Source: JBOZRQ01 sp050789255
GTDB taxonomy: Bacteria; Bacillota; Sulfobacillia; Symbiobacteriales; Symbiobacteriaceae
Length of the DNA stretch: 64,000 nucleotides
NCBI GenBank assembly: GCA_050789255.1
Contig: JBOZRQ010000015.1
Location: forward strand, 62,001 to 126,000
Direction of reading: 5' to 3'
In this document: piece by piece, positions 42,584 through 51,663 of the stretch
Numbering within the stretch: position 1 is the stretch's first letter
Layout: each line of letters opens with the position of its first letter
The notes under the pieces: generated by a model
The model's input: only the letters and a program-made list of their open reading frames with translations
The model's database searches: none
Told to the model about the DNA's origin: nothing
Translations under genes and position numbers: made by a program

Positions 42584-43543
42584 CTAGCGCCTCTCAGCTT
42601 CGACCGGGACCGCCACGCTGGCCAGGACCGCCTGGATCACCCGCTCCGGCGTCCGGCCCCGCAACTGGCTCTCCGGCCTCATGACGATGCGGTGCCCGAG
42701 CACCGGCAGGGCCACCGCCTTGATGTCGTCAGGCGTGACGAACCCACGGCCCCGCAGGGCCGCCAGCGCCTGAGCGGCCCGGAAGAGCGCCAGGGAGCCG
42801 CGGGGCGAGGCGCCGATCGCTGCGTCCTCGTGCCGGCGGGTGGCGTGGACCACTTCGGCCACGTAGCGGCGGACCTCGTCGCCGACGTGGACCCCACGGA
42901 CGGCGCCCTGCATGGCGAGGAGTTCCTCCGGGGTGGTCACCGCACCAAGCCCCTCAATGGGATGGCTGTGCTGGAGCCGGGCCAGCATGGCATCCTCCTC
43001 CTCCACCGTGGGGTAGCCCAGGGCGAGTTTGAGGAAGAAGCGGTCGAGCTGGGCCTCGGGGAGCGGGAAGGTGCCCTCCTGCTCCACCGGGTTCTGCGTG
43101 GCGAAGACCAGGAAGGGGCGGGGCAACGGGCGGGAGACGCCGTCGACCGTCACCTGGCGCTCCTCCATGCACTCCAGCAGGGCGCTCTGGGTGCGCGGGG
43201 TGGCCCGGTTGATCTCGTCGGCCAGAACGATCTGGGCCATGATTGGGCCGGGGCGGAACTCGAACTCCTGGCTCTTCTGGTTGTAGATCGAAACGCCGGT
43301 CACGTCGCTGGGCAGCAAGTCCGGCGTGAACTGAATGCGGTGAAACGAAGCGCCCACCGAGGCCGCCAGGGCCCGGGTGAGCATGGTCTTGCCGGTCCCG
43401 GGGACGTCCTCGGCCAGCAGATGGCCCTCGCAGAGCAGGGCGACCAGCGCCAGCTCGATGACGGGATCCTTTCCGACGAGTACCTTCTGGACATTCTCCT
43501 TGATCCGGCCAGCCAGGGCATGAACAGCAGCGACGTCCGGCAT
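42584..43543 (-). CDS. MoxR-family AAA+ ATPase
   Basis: 319 residues. Walker A is DVPGTGKTM (about 45-53), Walker B VLADEINRA (about 108-116), sensor 1 ATQNPVEQEGTFPLPEAQLDRF split over about 149-168, and the arginine finger region follows. This is the MoxR chaperone-like ATPase that heads operons with DUF58 and DUF4129/transglutaminase genes, exactly the order here. ATG 43543 has AAGGGGG upstream. Confidence 0.96.
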   Translation of the reverse strand: MPDVAAVHALAGRIKENVQKVLVGKDPVIELALVALLCEGHLLAEDVPGTGKTMLTRALAASVGASFHRIQFTPDLLPSDVTGVSIYNQKSQEFEFRPGPIMAQIVLADEINRATPRTQSALLECMEERQVTVDGVSRPLPRPFLVFATQNPVEQEGTFPLPEAQLDRFFLKLALGYPTVEEEDAMLARLQHSHPIEGLGAVTTPEELLAMQGAVRGVHVGDEVRRYVAEVVHATRRHEDAAIGASPRGSLALFRAAQALAALRGRGFVTPDDIKAVALPVLGHRIVMRPESQLRGRTPERVIQAVLASVAVPVEAERR

Positions 43544-43686
43544 CGGTGAGCCCCCTTATGAGTAGCACCCTTACAAAAGAGAGCGATTCGCCCCCGGGAC
43601 CCCCCTCTTCCTGCCCTCAGGCCCTGTCCTGGAGGATTCCCAGCCCCGACTGCCGAAATTCCCAGCCATTCGGAGGGAGGAGAGCT

Positions 43687-44814
43687 GTGAGAAGGAAGTT
43701 TCCGGTCTGGTTGATCCTCGCACTCACCGCACTGCTCCCCATCCGCGCCGTGGCCGTCACTCCGCCTGATTGGGAGACCCTGCAGCGAGACCGACAGGAG
43801 TTAGAAGAGAGCGCCACCCAGACCCGCACCGACGAGCAGACCGCTGTCAGCGAGCTCTTTGCGCTCAACCGCACGCTCGAGGAGACCCGTATGTCCATCG
43901 CCAAGCTGGACACGGAGATTCTGGAACTCTCGGGCCAGCAGGCCGAAGCCGAAGCGGAGGCCGAACGGCTCAAGGCCCGCCGGAAGGAGCGCCAGGCCCA
44001 GTTCGCCCGCCGTGTGCGCTACTACCACGAGCAGGGCACCTTCGCCCCCATCGGGTTTCTCCTGGAGTCCGGCAGCTTTTCGGACTTCCTGTTCCGCATT
44101 GAGTTTCTCAGCATGGTCCTGGAGCAGGACGCCAAGCTGAGCCGGGAGCTGCGTGACCTTACCGCCAAGGCAGAGGCGCAGGAGCAGGTGCTGGCCACCA
44201 AGAAGGCGGAGGTGGCCTCGGCCCGTGACAAGCAGCGGGCGGAAGTGGACCGCCTGGACCAGGAGGTCGCCAAGAAGGAGGCGTTCCTCGCCGGACTGCG
44301 GGAGCAGCGCAGCGCTGTGGAAGCCAAGGCCGCCGAGCTGGAGCAGATCTGGTCGACCGCCGCCAGGCCTGTGCTGGAGGCCTTCGGCAAGTCGCTTCAG
44401 ACCGTGGCTCTCAAGATTGGCGACCTGGAGCCCGACTCGGTCTCCTTCAGCCTGGTGCCCCCCGGCGCCACCGTGAAGGTGGGCGAGGAGCGCCTCAACG
44501 ACTTCCTGACCCGGGAAGGGGAGCTCAAGGGGCTGCTCTTCGACCTGAAGCCCGGTCAGGCCAACCTGGAAGGCGAGTTCGGCGGGGTGAAGATGAGCAT
44601 CACCGGCCGCTTCGTCATGAAGAGCAAGACCGTGCTCCGCTATGAACCGCAGGAGGTGCGGTTCCATGGCGTAACCCTCCCACATAGCCTGACCGACGAG
44701 CTGCTCTCCGCCGGGCGCCTCGACATGGACTTCGCCGACCTTGTCGGCGTCTGGTCGGTCAAGGAGGTCCGGATGGAGGAAGGTGCTATGGTGGTTGTGG
44801 CCGGATTGCGGTAA
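43687..44814 (+). CDS. Secreted coiled-coil protein (CwlO/PcsB-like N-terminus)
   Basis: 375 residues from GTG 43687, after GGAGGGAGGAG. Signal peptide 1-24 (LILALTALLPIRAVA). Residues about 28-225 form long coiled coils (LEETRMSIAKLDTEILELSG; RDKQRAEVDRLDQEVAKKEA), with the VRYYHEQGTFAPIGFLLESG hinge seen in CwlO- and PcsB-type proteins. The C-terminal 140 residues are beta-rich and are not NlpC/P60 or a peptidase domain, so it is not a wall hydrolase itself; it may regulate one, as EnvC or PcsB-like coils do. Divergent from the MoxR operon. Confidence 0.8.
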   Translation: MRRKFPVWLILALTALLPIRAVAVTPPDWETLQRDRQELEESATQTRTDEQTAVSELFALNRTLEETRMSIAKLDTEILELSGQQAEAEAEAERLKARRKERQAQFARRVRYYHEQGTFAPIGFLLESGSFSDFLFRIEFLSMVLEQDAKLSRELRDLTAKAEAQEQVLATKKAEVASARDKQRAEVDRLDQEVAKKEAFLAGLREQRSAVEAKAAELEQIWSTAARPVLEAFGKSLQTVALKIGDLEPDSVSFSLVPPGATVKVGEERLNDFLTREGELKGLLFDLKPGQANLEGEFGGVKMSITGRFVMKSKTVLRYEPQEVRFHGVTLPHSLTDELLSAGRLDMDFADLVGVWSVKEVRMEEGAMVVVAGLR

Positions 44815-44824
44815 CTTCACGAAA

Positions 44825-44866
44825 AAAGACGGCTGCCGGGTGTGAAGCCCCCGTGCAGCCGTCTTT
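44825..44866. terminator. Bidirectional terminator
   Basis: 12-bp stem AAAGACGGCTGC/GCAGCCGTCTTT with an 18-base loop, between convergent genes. Confidence 0.85.
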
Positions 44867-44875
44867 CTTCATATC

Positions 44876-45625
44876 TTACGCGATGCCCATTGCCCGGAGG
44901 TTCTCAAGGCTAATCCGAACCGACTCCAGCGGCGGGCGACGGCACTGGTCCTGCTCCACGATGTACCACTCGGCGGTCTGCGCCGTGGCCGCGAAGATCG
45001 CTGGGAAGTCGAGCGTTCCCGTCCCCACCTCCGCAAAGGAACGATCTGCGGCCATATCCTTCAGGTGGACCAGCGGGCAGCGGCCGCCGAGCTTACGCAG
45101 ACAGGCCGCCGGTTCCTCCCCGGCGTACTGGGCCCAGTAGACGTCCAGCTCCGCCAGCAGCACATTCGCTGGGGCGCCCTCCATCAAAATGTCGAGCCCG
45201 GTGCGCCCCTCGAAACGGTCAAACTCGAAGGCGTGGTTATGGTAGGCCAGGTGGGTGCCAGCCTCACGGCAGCGCCCTCCGATTTCGGTCAGGATCTCCG
45301 CCAGTCGCCGCCAGTCATCCGCCGTGCGGCGGCGCCCTTCGGGCAGCCAGGGGACCACCAGGTAGCGATTGCCCAGCTCCAAGTGGAACTCGAGCGTCTG
45401 CTGAAGTTTGGTCTCCAGGTCGGGGAGCCCGACGTGGGCGCCGGCTACGCTTAGTCCGAAATCACCCAGCAGACCCCGCAGTTCCCGGGCGGAGAGTCCG
45501 CCGTACCCAGCGAACTCCACCCCGGCGTACCCCAAGCCGGCTACGCTATTCAAGGTTCCGACAAAGTCCTTGGCTGTCTCGTCACGCAAGGTATACAACT
45601 GAACAGCAACGGGGGTTGCAGCCAT
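44876..45625 (-). CDS. Sugar phosphate isomerase/epimerase family protein (TIM barrel)
   Basis: 249 residues, AP-endonuclease-2-type TIM barrel. Opening VAVQLYTLRDETAKDF, AGVEFAGYGG, the HLAYHNHAFEFD motif (about 125-136) and LAELDVYWAQYAG (about 158-170), plus PLVHLKDM and VGTGTLDF, supply the Glu, Asp and His metal ligands seen in this family. It isomerises or epimerises a sugar; which one is not clear. GAGGGGCG precedes the ATG. Confidence 0.9.
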   Translation of the reverse strand: MAATPVAVQLYTLRDETAKDFVGTLNSVAGLGYAGVEFAGYGGLSARELRGLLGDFGLSVAGAHVGLPDLETKLQQTLEFHLELGNRYLVVPWLPEGRRRTADDWRRLAEILTEIGGRCREAGTHLAYHNHAFEFDRFEGRTGLDILMEGAPANVLLAELDVYWAQYAGEEPAACLRKLGGRCPLVHLKDMAADRSFAEVGTGTLDFPAIFAATAQTAEWYIVEQDQCRRPPLESVRISLENLRAMGIA

Positions 45626-45756
45626 GTTCGCCCCTCCTATAGCTTGGGCGGCGGCTGGACGCCCTTTTTGACCACGAAATTAAGTCGGTTAACATAGTGG
45701 TTGGGAGCCGAGCATTCAAGGGTGGCCGTCATACCGCTGAGGTACTGGTCGATTGC

Positions 45757-46014
45757 TCATCGCTGAAGCCAGATATAAGGCCATGCCCCTATGTTTACAT
45801 TGAACGCAGAACAAGTGACTGTTCCTCCGTTAACCACGTTGACCAGATAGACGGCCGTCACCTGCGAGGGGGCTAAGCGGTTAACATACATCTGGGCGTC
45901 AGCAAGCAGGTGCAACCCTGGTGGTGTTCCAGTCTCGGGGCTAGTTGCCGTGTTCGTGCAACCCACCGCGATCAGAGCTGCACTCACCATGAGAGAGAGG
46001 ACCCGCGTGTTCAA
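45757..46014 (-). CDS. Short lipoprotein
   Basis: 85 residues from TTG 46014, preceded by AAGGGG. Signal peptide with lipobox ALIAVGC, so likely membrane-anchored. The 65-residue mature part has YVNRLAPSQVTAVYLVNVVN and one pair of internal features (TCSAF) but no recognisable domain. Composition is less GC-rich than the flanks. Isolated gene. Confidence 0.5.
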   Translation of the reverse strand: MNTRVLSLMVSAALIAVGCTNTATSPETGTPPGLHLLADAQMYVNRLAPSQVTAVYLVNVVNGGTVTCSAFNVNIGAWPYIWLQR

Positions 46015-46087
46015 TAAACCATCCCCTTGGCGGCGGACGCGCAATTCTCACTTCCTTGGACGTCGAGATGCAGGTTCTGGTTCGCCA

Positions 46088-46606
46088 CTAGAACGACGTC
46101 TCCAATTCCTGCTCGTACTTGCTGAAGGTGCGGCCGTAGTGCGGGGTCCTGCCTTTGAAGCTGTACCGCTTGGCGTAGTAGGCGTTCAACCGCTCATTCT
46201 CCCCTACGCAGTCCAGCCGTAGATACCGCTTGCCCTCGGCCCGCGCCTGGTCGGCTACCCAGTCGAGCATCGCCTCGCCCAGGCCGGTGCCAGCAAACTC
46301 ACGGTCGATGGCCAGGCGGTGGACGTAGGTGGCTTCCGCCTCGTCCACCTCCCCCCAGACAGCCCGGTCCCAATCGCTGGGCTTGGGCTGAAGGCTGATG
46401 GTCGCCACCGGGCGCCCGTCCCGGGTGACCAGGTAGACCTCTCCCCTGCCGATGGCCGCTGCGAGGTCCTGCTCACCATCGCCCTGCAAGTAGTGCTCCC
46501 ACTGGTTGATCCCTTTGGACTGAAGCCACTTCGCTGCGGCGATGAGGATCGCCAGAACCGGTTCCTGCTCGCTTGCTGTTGCTCTTGTGAATGTGTAGGC
46601 CCTCAT
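46088..46606 (-). CDS. GNAT-family N-acetyltransferase
   Basis: 172 residues from ATG 46606 with AAAGGAG upstream. The acetyl-CoA pyrophosphate motif is REFAGTGLGEAMLDW (about 112-126; variant of Q/RxxGxG/A), preceded by the YVHRLAIDREF strand and followed by YLRLDCVGENERLNAYYAKRY. Opening with RATASEQEPVLAILIAAAKWLQSKG marks the group of small GNATs of unknown substrate. Confidence 0.9.
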   Translation of the reverse strand: MRAYTFTRATASEQEPVLAILIAAAKWLQSKGINQWEHYLQGDGEQDLAAAIGRGEVYLVTRDGRPVATISLQPKPSDWDRAVWGEVDEAEATYVHRLAIDREFAGTGLGEAMLDWVADQARAEGKRYLRLDCVGENERLNAYYAKRYSFKGRTPHYGRTFSKYEQELETSF

Positions 46607-47040
46607 GCTTGCTCCTTTGACCCCAGTAGAGTTTGTGGCCGGGTCCCCCCACCAACGTAAGCGTATCTCTTTAGTATTGGCCAACTTCCCGACCTTACCT
46701 CCTTGCGCCCGTCGCTGCCCGACCGCGACCGGGAGACGTCCCGAGTGCGACCCGATCTCAACGAGGACTGCCCAACTGCCACCCGATGGCCGCCTCCGTG
46801 CCGCTGGTCACCACCGGACTGTGACCAGGAGCATCCCCCTCCCCGCCGGACCCGCACCCGACACTGCCCGACACCGCCCGGGCACGACCACCGTTGCGAG
46901 GTGCGTCTGCCCGGGTGCAACCGATAGCAACCGCAATATGCTGGGTAATTTATCCAAGGAAACCTCTTCCATCTTTGAGCGAAAGGTGGTACTATTGAGA
47001 CAGCACATCAACCATCGGCACAGAAAAGGAGGAAGGTTCC
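46607..47040. other. Intergenic region with GC-rich degenerate repeats
   Basis: No gene is supported. Between about 46690 and 46930 the sequence is a run of degenerate short units around CCCGACAC and CACCCGA (for example GCACCCGACACTGCCCGACA), free of A/T runs. The last 90 bases before the next gene become AT-richer and hold a TACTAT hexamer at about 46990 and the AAAAGGAGG ribosome site. Confidence 0.45.
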
Positions 47041-47604
47041 GTGGATCAGAATCCCGATCCCAAGCCCAAGGCCACCCCGATCGACCTGACCAAGGCCACG
47101 CCCCGGTCCCGTGGTATGCTGGACCCCATGCTCATTCTCAAGTGGAACAGCCGGAAGGGAGAGGTTACCTCCCTCGCCGCCCAACTGATGATGGACATCA
47201 ACGTGGACGCTGATAAGGGTTCATCTCGGCCCGACCTGCTCCATCTCTCCGATTGGGGCGAGAACAGCACCGATGAAATGGGCGACATCGCTGCCAGGCC
47301 GACGAAGGAGAAGGGCAGCTCTACGGTCTCCGTCCGTTGGGCCAAGAAGGGTCTCGAAGGCCGTATCGATTTTCAGCGCCTGCTGCTGGTCCGCCACTTC
47401 CCGATTCCCCGTGGCCAGCGTGCCCTGATTCCCGTCGGCCGCGACAAGGACGCCAACGATCAGCACGTCCTCATCTTCAAGTTCTCGGAGGCCAAGTTCG
47501 CCCTGATTGAGCCCCGGCCGAGCCGCTCCAAGAAGCAGCAGGCTGCATCGGCGAAGAAGCCGGAGGCCCCGCAGCCCCCGCCCCAAGCCGCAAGCGGAAC
47601 GTAG
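47041..47604 (+). CDS. Hypothetical protein, 187 residues
   Basis: GTG 47041 follows AAAAGGAGGAAGGTTCC. A Pro/Lys-rich N-terminus, a central beta-rich part (about 25-155; ILKWNSRKGEVTSLAAQLMM, RIDFQRLLLVRHFPIPRGQR), and a low-complexity Lys/Ala/Pro tail. No family recognised. The tail and head suggest a flexible, possibly nucleic-acid-contacting protein, but that is a guess. Confidence 0.65.
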   Translation: MDQNPDPKPKATPIDLTKATPRSRGMLDPMLILKWNSRKGEVTSLAAQLMMDINVDADKGSSRPDLLHLSDWGENSTDEMGDIAARPTKEKGSSTVSVRWAKKGLEGRIDFQRLLLVRHFPIPRGQRALIPVGRDKDANDQHVLIFKFSEAKFALIEPRPSRSKKQQAASAKKPEAPQPPPQAASGT

Positions 47605-47650
47605 CCAACTTGTACCCGGCCGTGTTACCATTGGCCGCAAGGTACGAGGA

Positions 47651-48031
47651 ATGGATGTGGTAACCATGGACATACGGATCAGCCCGGTGGAAGGCACAAA
47701 CGTCGTGATCGTTGAAGGACCCGATGTGATCATTCGCAACGTACAGGATGCGCTCGACCTGATGGCGTCGGTCCGGTACGCCCATGGCTGCAACAAGGCC
47801 GTTCTGGACAAGGCGGTCATATCGGAGGACTTCTTCCGGCTACGAACAGGACTCGCTGGCGAGATCCTGCAGAAGTTCACCAACTATCGCTTTGTTATCG
47901 CCATCTTCGGTGACTTTGAGGGATACGACAGCAAAAGCCTTCGGGACTTCATTTACGAGAGCAATCAGGGCAAGCAAGCCTTTTTCACCCGAGACAAGGA
48001 GAGTGCAGTCGATCGCCTTCGCAACTTATAG
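47651..48031 (+). CDS. DUF4180 family protein
   Basis: 126 residues from ATG 47651 (AAGG eight bases upstream); ATG 47666 is an alternative. The pattern DALDLMASVRYAHGCNKAVLDK, ISEDFFRLRTGLAGEILQKF, YRFVIAIFGDFEGYDSKSLRDFIYESNQG, given in pieces, is that of DUF4180, a family with no known function, often seen in Firmicutes. Likely in one unit with the preceding gene; a branched terminator follows. Confidence 0.85.
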   Translation: MDVVTMDIRISPVEGTNVVIVEGPDVIIRNVQDALDLMASVRYAHGCNKAVLDKAVISEDFFRLRTGLAGEILQKFTNYRFVIAIFGDFEGYDSKSLRDFIYESNQGKQAFFTRDKESAVDRLRNL

Positions 48032-48037
48032 CGCGCA

Positions 48038-48077
48038 AATGCTCCGTGTAGCGACCGCAGTCGCCGCACGGAGCATT
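48038..48077. terminator. Terminator with nested stem
   Basis: Outer stem AATGCTCCGTG/CACGGAGCATT and inner stem GCGAC/GTCGC, between convergent genes. Confidence 0.8.
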
Positions 48078-48080
48078 CTC

Positions 48081-48710
48081 TTATACCCCAAGAATTCGCC
48101 TGGCCTTCTCCAGAACCGGCTCCGACGCCTTGCGCGGCGCGCCGGTATCAAATGGGGGCTGCGGATCGTACTCGATGACCAGTTGCAACGCCTCTGCGGT
48201 TTCTCGGCCCGCAAGCTCACCCGCCAGGGTCAGGGCCATGTCAATCCCCGCCGACACGCCGGCTCCGGTGATCACCTTTCCCTGCTTGACGACCCGCTGG
48301 GGGGAGTACCTGGCCCCGAACAGCCCGAGCCCGGCGCCGGCAGCCCAGTGGGTAGTCGCCTCCAGGCCGGCCAGCACCCCGGCGGCGCCCAGGATGAGGG
48401 CGCCCGTGCAGACCGAGGCCGTCCAGCGGCTCGTGGAGTGAGCCACCTGTATCCACTTCAGCGTCTCGCGGTCAGCCATCACCGCACGGAAACCGTCCGT
48501 GGCCCCGGGAATCACCAGGATGTCGGGCTGAGGCAGGTCGCTGAGCGCCAGCTCGGGGAGAAGCGTCAGCATGCCGGTGTCGGTCACGATGGGCGCTACG
48601 GTCTTTGCCACGAAGTGGACGCGGGCGCCGGGAACACGGCTCAGGACCTCGTAGGGTCCGATCGCATCGAGCGCAGTGACACCCGGGTAGAGCAGGATCG
48701 CTATCTTCAT
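48081..48710 (-). CDS. DJ-1/PfpI family protein, isonitrile-hydratase-like
   Basis: 209 residues. The nucleophile elbow is SVCTGALILGAAGVL with Cys100, the acid is in VLLYPG...DAIGPYEVL (Asp15, Glu21), and THWAA supplies the following motif. This is the class 1 amidotransferase-like fold of isonitrile hydratase InhA and AraC-associated sensors. Without a fused AraC domain, an enzymatic role is more likely. GGAAAG precedes the ATG. Confidence 0.88.
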   Translation of the reverse strand: MKIAILLYPGVTALDAIGPYEVLSRVPGARVHFVAKTVAPIVTDTGMLTLLPELALSDLPQPDILVIPGATDGFRAVMADRETLKWIQVAHSTSRWTASVCTGALILGAAGVLAGLEATTHWAAGAGLGLFGARYSPQRVVKQGKVITGAGVSAGIDMALTLAGELAGRETAEALQLVIEYDPQPPFDTGAPRKASEPVLEKARRILGV

Positions 48711-48728
48711 AAGGGCTTTCCTCCAATT

Positions 48729-49160
48729 CTAGAACTGTTTGCGGAAGGCACGGACCAGGTCATCTCTGTACCCAATCGACTTGTAGAAACCGTGTGCGTC
48801 TTCTCGGGAGGTGGTCAACTGGATATACGAGCACCCGCGCTGGACTGCAAACGCCTCCAGCGCCTCCATGACCAACCGGCCGACGCCCTGGCCCCTGACC
48901 CGCTCCGTTACGATCACGTTCTCCACCATCGCCCAGGGCTGACAGCCAGCGATGATGTCGGTGCAGATGATCGCCAGGGCGGAGCCGACCAGCTCCCCCG
49001 TCTCCGTGAAGGCGCCAATCACCAGGTAATCCGGGCTGGCCGCCATGCGGGAGAAATTCTCCCGCATGCGGTCAGGGTTGGTCGGGATGTGGTAGAGCTC
49101 GATATATAGGGCAAGCAGCCCGGGCAGATCCTGTTCGGCAATCGGGCGGATGGTTACCAC
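48729..49160 (-). CDS. GNAT-family N-acetyltransferase
   Basis: 143 residues from GTG 49160, seven bases after AGGAGG; the ATG at 49166 is only one base from that site. Motif A is VTERVRGQGVGRLVMEALEAFA (Q/RxxGxG/A at about 87-92) and the C-terminal YIQLTTSREDAHGFYKSIGY is typical. It follows the ABC exporter genes on the same strand by only 16 bases and may be co-transcribed. Confidence 0.9.
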   Translation of the reverse strand: MVTIRPIAEQDLPGLLALYIELYHIPTNPDRMRENFSRMAASPDYLVIGAFTETGELVGSALAIICTDIIAGCQPWAMVENVIVTERVRGQGVGRLVMEALEAFAVQRGCSYIQLTTSREDAHGFYKSIGYRDDLVRAFRKQF

Positions 49161-49176
49161 AGCCATTCCTCCTTGC

Positions 49177-51663
49177 CTACTCGCTCCGGAGCACCGTGAG
49201 CGGCTTGACCTGCAGGACATCGAGGGTGGAACCGACACCGACCAGCACGGCGAGCAGAGCGCCGGCGGCTGCGGCGATCACAAGCGGCGCCAGGCCAAGG
49301 CCCAGGGTCATCTTCAGCGCCATGCCAGCCACCGACACCATGACGTAGGCCAGACCGCCACCCACCAGACCGGAGACGACGCCGAGCAGGCCGTTTTCGA
49401 GTGCGGAGGCCGTGGCCACGGTCAGCCGGGTGGCGCCGAGGCTCTTGAGCAGGGCGCCCTCCTTGCGCCGGCGGAACTGGGTGGCCGACAGGCTGCCCGA
49501 GAGAATCACACCGGCCGCCACCACGGCGAAGGCCGTCAGGAACCGGAGGATGTTGGCGACCCGGTTCAGCAGGGACTCGATCAGCTCCACGTACTTACCC
49601 AGGCTGATGGGCATCGCTTCGGGATGGCTCTTCAGCAGGTCGCCCATCACCGCTTCTTCCTGGTGCGGCTTGGTGATGGCTGTGACCATGTAGTTGTCGG
49701 CATAGGCATCGAGGGCGCCCGGGGCGCTGGCGAGGTAGCCGACGCTCATGTCCATGCCACCCTCGCCGGAGTTGGTGTTAATGGAGGCCACGGTGAAGGT
49801 GACGGGCTGATCGTTAATCTTGAAGGTCAGTTTGGAACCGACCTTCATGTAGTAGGCCTGGGCGTGCACATCCTGGACCGAGATCAGCATCTGGCCCTTC
49901 TGATCCGGGGTGAACCACTCGCCTTCGACAACTCGCTTGCTCTGGGGCAGCTTCATGGGGCTGTCGGTGATCTGGACAGGGCTGTCGCCGCCCTCGATGC
50001 CGAGCTCCGTGGGGCTCTTGCCATCGATGGAGAGCAGCTGTGCGTTGACGGCCAGGACCGTATCGAGCACCTTGCGGACCTTGGGGTGGCTTTCGAGGGT
50101 CTTGATCAGATCCGCACGGTTCTCGGGCTTGTGGCTCATGACGTAGATGTTGGGGGTATTCGGCCCCACGCCCACCGTCTTGATCTGCCGGATCAGGCCG
50201 CTCTGGATCAGGTAGACCGTGGAGATCAGCATGATGCCCAGGCCCATCGCTACGACGACCGAGGCGGACTGGTTGCCGGGGGCATGGAGACTGCGCACGG
50301 CATGGCGGGCAGCCGGGAGGCCGGCCTGGGGCAGGAGCTTGAGCACACGGAGCAGCACCCAGGAGAGCAGGAACAGGACCAGCGCCGCAGCCAGCAGGCC
50401 GCCGAGGAACTGGAGGCCGACGAGCGTCGACTTGGCATAGACCATCGCCATCCAGGCGACGCCTGCGAGGGTGAGCAGTCCGACCAGCACCGCCTCGACC
50501 CAGGCCTTCCACCCCATCTTGCCGGCGCCGGCGTCACCCCGGAACAGGGCCACCGGCTTGATCGCCCGAATCGCCCGCACCGGGACCAGGGCGCTGAGCA
50601 CGGCGATGGCTACACCGGCAGCCAGGCCACTGAAGGCAGCGACCCAGTTCAGCTCGCCCTCCGGGACCGGAATCAGGCCCGCAAAGAGTCTGGGCAGCAG
50701 GAGCTGCACACCCATGCCCAGCCCGGCGCCCACCAGGCTTCCGCCGATGCCCAGCATGGCCGCCTCGGCCAGGAAGACCGACATGACGGTGCCGGAACTG
50801 GCGCCGAGCGCCTTGAGAACAGCGATGTGCTCGAGCTTCTGGCTGATGAAGGTCCGCATGGCCATCGCCACGCCCAGCCCGCCCACCAGCAGCGAGGTCA
50901 GTGCAATCATCGACAGGAACGAGAACACCTTATCCATGATGACAGCGAAGGACTTCCAGGCATCTTCGGAGGTCTCAATCGCACCGTCGCCGGGGAAAAC
51001 GGCCTTGAGCTGCGCCTTGGCGCCGGCGACCGTAAGGGTCGGCGGGAGCTTGACCATCGCCTTGTGGGTGCCCGCGGGGAAGGCGTCCTGGAAGGACTCG
51101 GCCGAGACGAGGACCCGCGGCCCGTACGGGATCGAAGTCAGGGTGCGGGGCTCGTCGACGACGGTGCCGACGATCTTGACCTTCTGCTCGGCGACCTCGA
51201 TCGTGTCGCCGACCTGAAGCTTGAGGGCTGTGAGCAGCTCGGAGCCCACCACGGCCTCCCCCTTGCCCGGCAGGACCTGCTCGGGGCTGGAGCGGTAGCC
51301 GCCGTAAAGCGGCCAGACCTTGGGGTCGACTACCTTGATCTCCATCATGGAGTGGCCGTTGTCGTTCTGGGCGTGGCCCATGTTATCAACGGTCTCGGTG
51401 ACCGTCGCACCGGCATGTTCGAGCTCGTGCAGAGCGTCCTGCTGGGTCTTCGTAAACGGCTGTGCCTGCGTGACGACCAGGTCGCCCTGGAGCATCTGCC
51501 GGGCCTGACCCAGCATGTTGGCCTCCAGCGACCGGGCCATGCCCTGGACACCAACCAGTGAGGCGACGCCCGCTGCGACCAGGAGGGCGAAGAAGACGGA
51601 ACGGCGGCCCTGGGCCCAGAGGTCCCGCCAGGCGAGGCGGAGCTTAGCGAGCGATCCGGCCAT
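49177..51663 (-). CDS. ABC transporter permease of the FtsX/MacB type
   Basis: 828 residues from ATG 51663 (GGAGGAGG upstream), overlapping the ATPase gene by 20 bases. The plan is that of duplicated FtsX permeases: one N-terminal segment (about 20-40), a large MacB-like external domain (about 45-245), three segments (about 250-360), one or two more in the middle (about 405-480), a second external domain (about 490-700), and three final segments (about 700-820). Such transporters drive lipoprotein, peptide or antibiotic export by mechanotransmission. Substrate unknown. Confidence 0.93.
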   Translation of the reverse strand: MAGSLAKLRLAWRDLWAQGRRSVFFALLVAAGVASLVGVQGMARSLEANMLGQARQMLQGDLVVTQAQPFTKTQQDALHELEHAGATVTETVDNMGHAQNDNGHSMMEIKVVDPKVWPLYGGYRSSPEQVLPGKGEAVVGSELLTALKLQVGDTIEVAEQKVKIVGTVVDEPRTLTSIPYGPRVLVSAESFQDAFPAGTHKAMVKLPPTLTVAGAKAQLKAVFPGDGAIETSEDAWKSFAVIMDKVFSFLSMIALTSLLVGGLGVAMAMRTFISQKLEHIAVLKALGASSGTVMSVFLAEAAMLGIGGSLVGAGLGMGVQLLLPRLFAGLIPVPEGELNWVAAFSGLAAGVAIAVLSALVPVRAIRAIKPVALFRGDAGAGKMGWKAWVEAVLVGLLTLAGVAWMAMVYAKSTLVGLQFLGGLLAAALVLFLLSWVLLRVLKLLPQAGLPAARHAVRSLHAPGNQSASVVVAMGLGIMLISTVYLIQSGLIRQIKTVGVGPNTPNIYVMSHKPENRADLIKTLESHPKVRKVLDTVLAVNAQLLSIDGKSPTELGIEGGDSPVQITDSPMKLPQSKRVVEGEWFTPDQKGQMLISVQDVHAQAYYMKVGSKLTFKINDQPVTFTVASINTNSGEGGMDMSVGYLASAPGALDAYADNYMVTAITKPHQEEAVMGDLLKSHPEAMPISLGKYVELIESLLNRVANILRFLTAFAVVAAGVILSGSLSATQFRRRKEGALLKSLGATRLTVATASALENGLLGVVSGLVGGGLAYVMVSVAGMALKMTLGLGLAPLVIAAAAGALLAVLVGVGSTLDVLQVKPLTVLRSE

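Noticed and set aside
46603..46927. Open frames of 74-105 codons on both strands in the GC-rich repeat tract
   Set aside because: Low-complexity Arg/Pro/Gly/Ser content on both strands, no ribosome site; explained by base composition.
49150..51561. An 803-codon open frame opposite the FtsX-type permease
   Set aside because: Antisense shadow of a GC-rich membrane protein gene; no hydrophobic pattern, no ribosome site and no domain.
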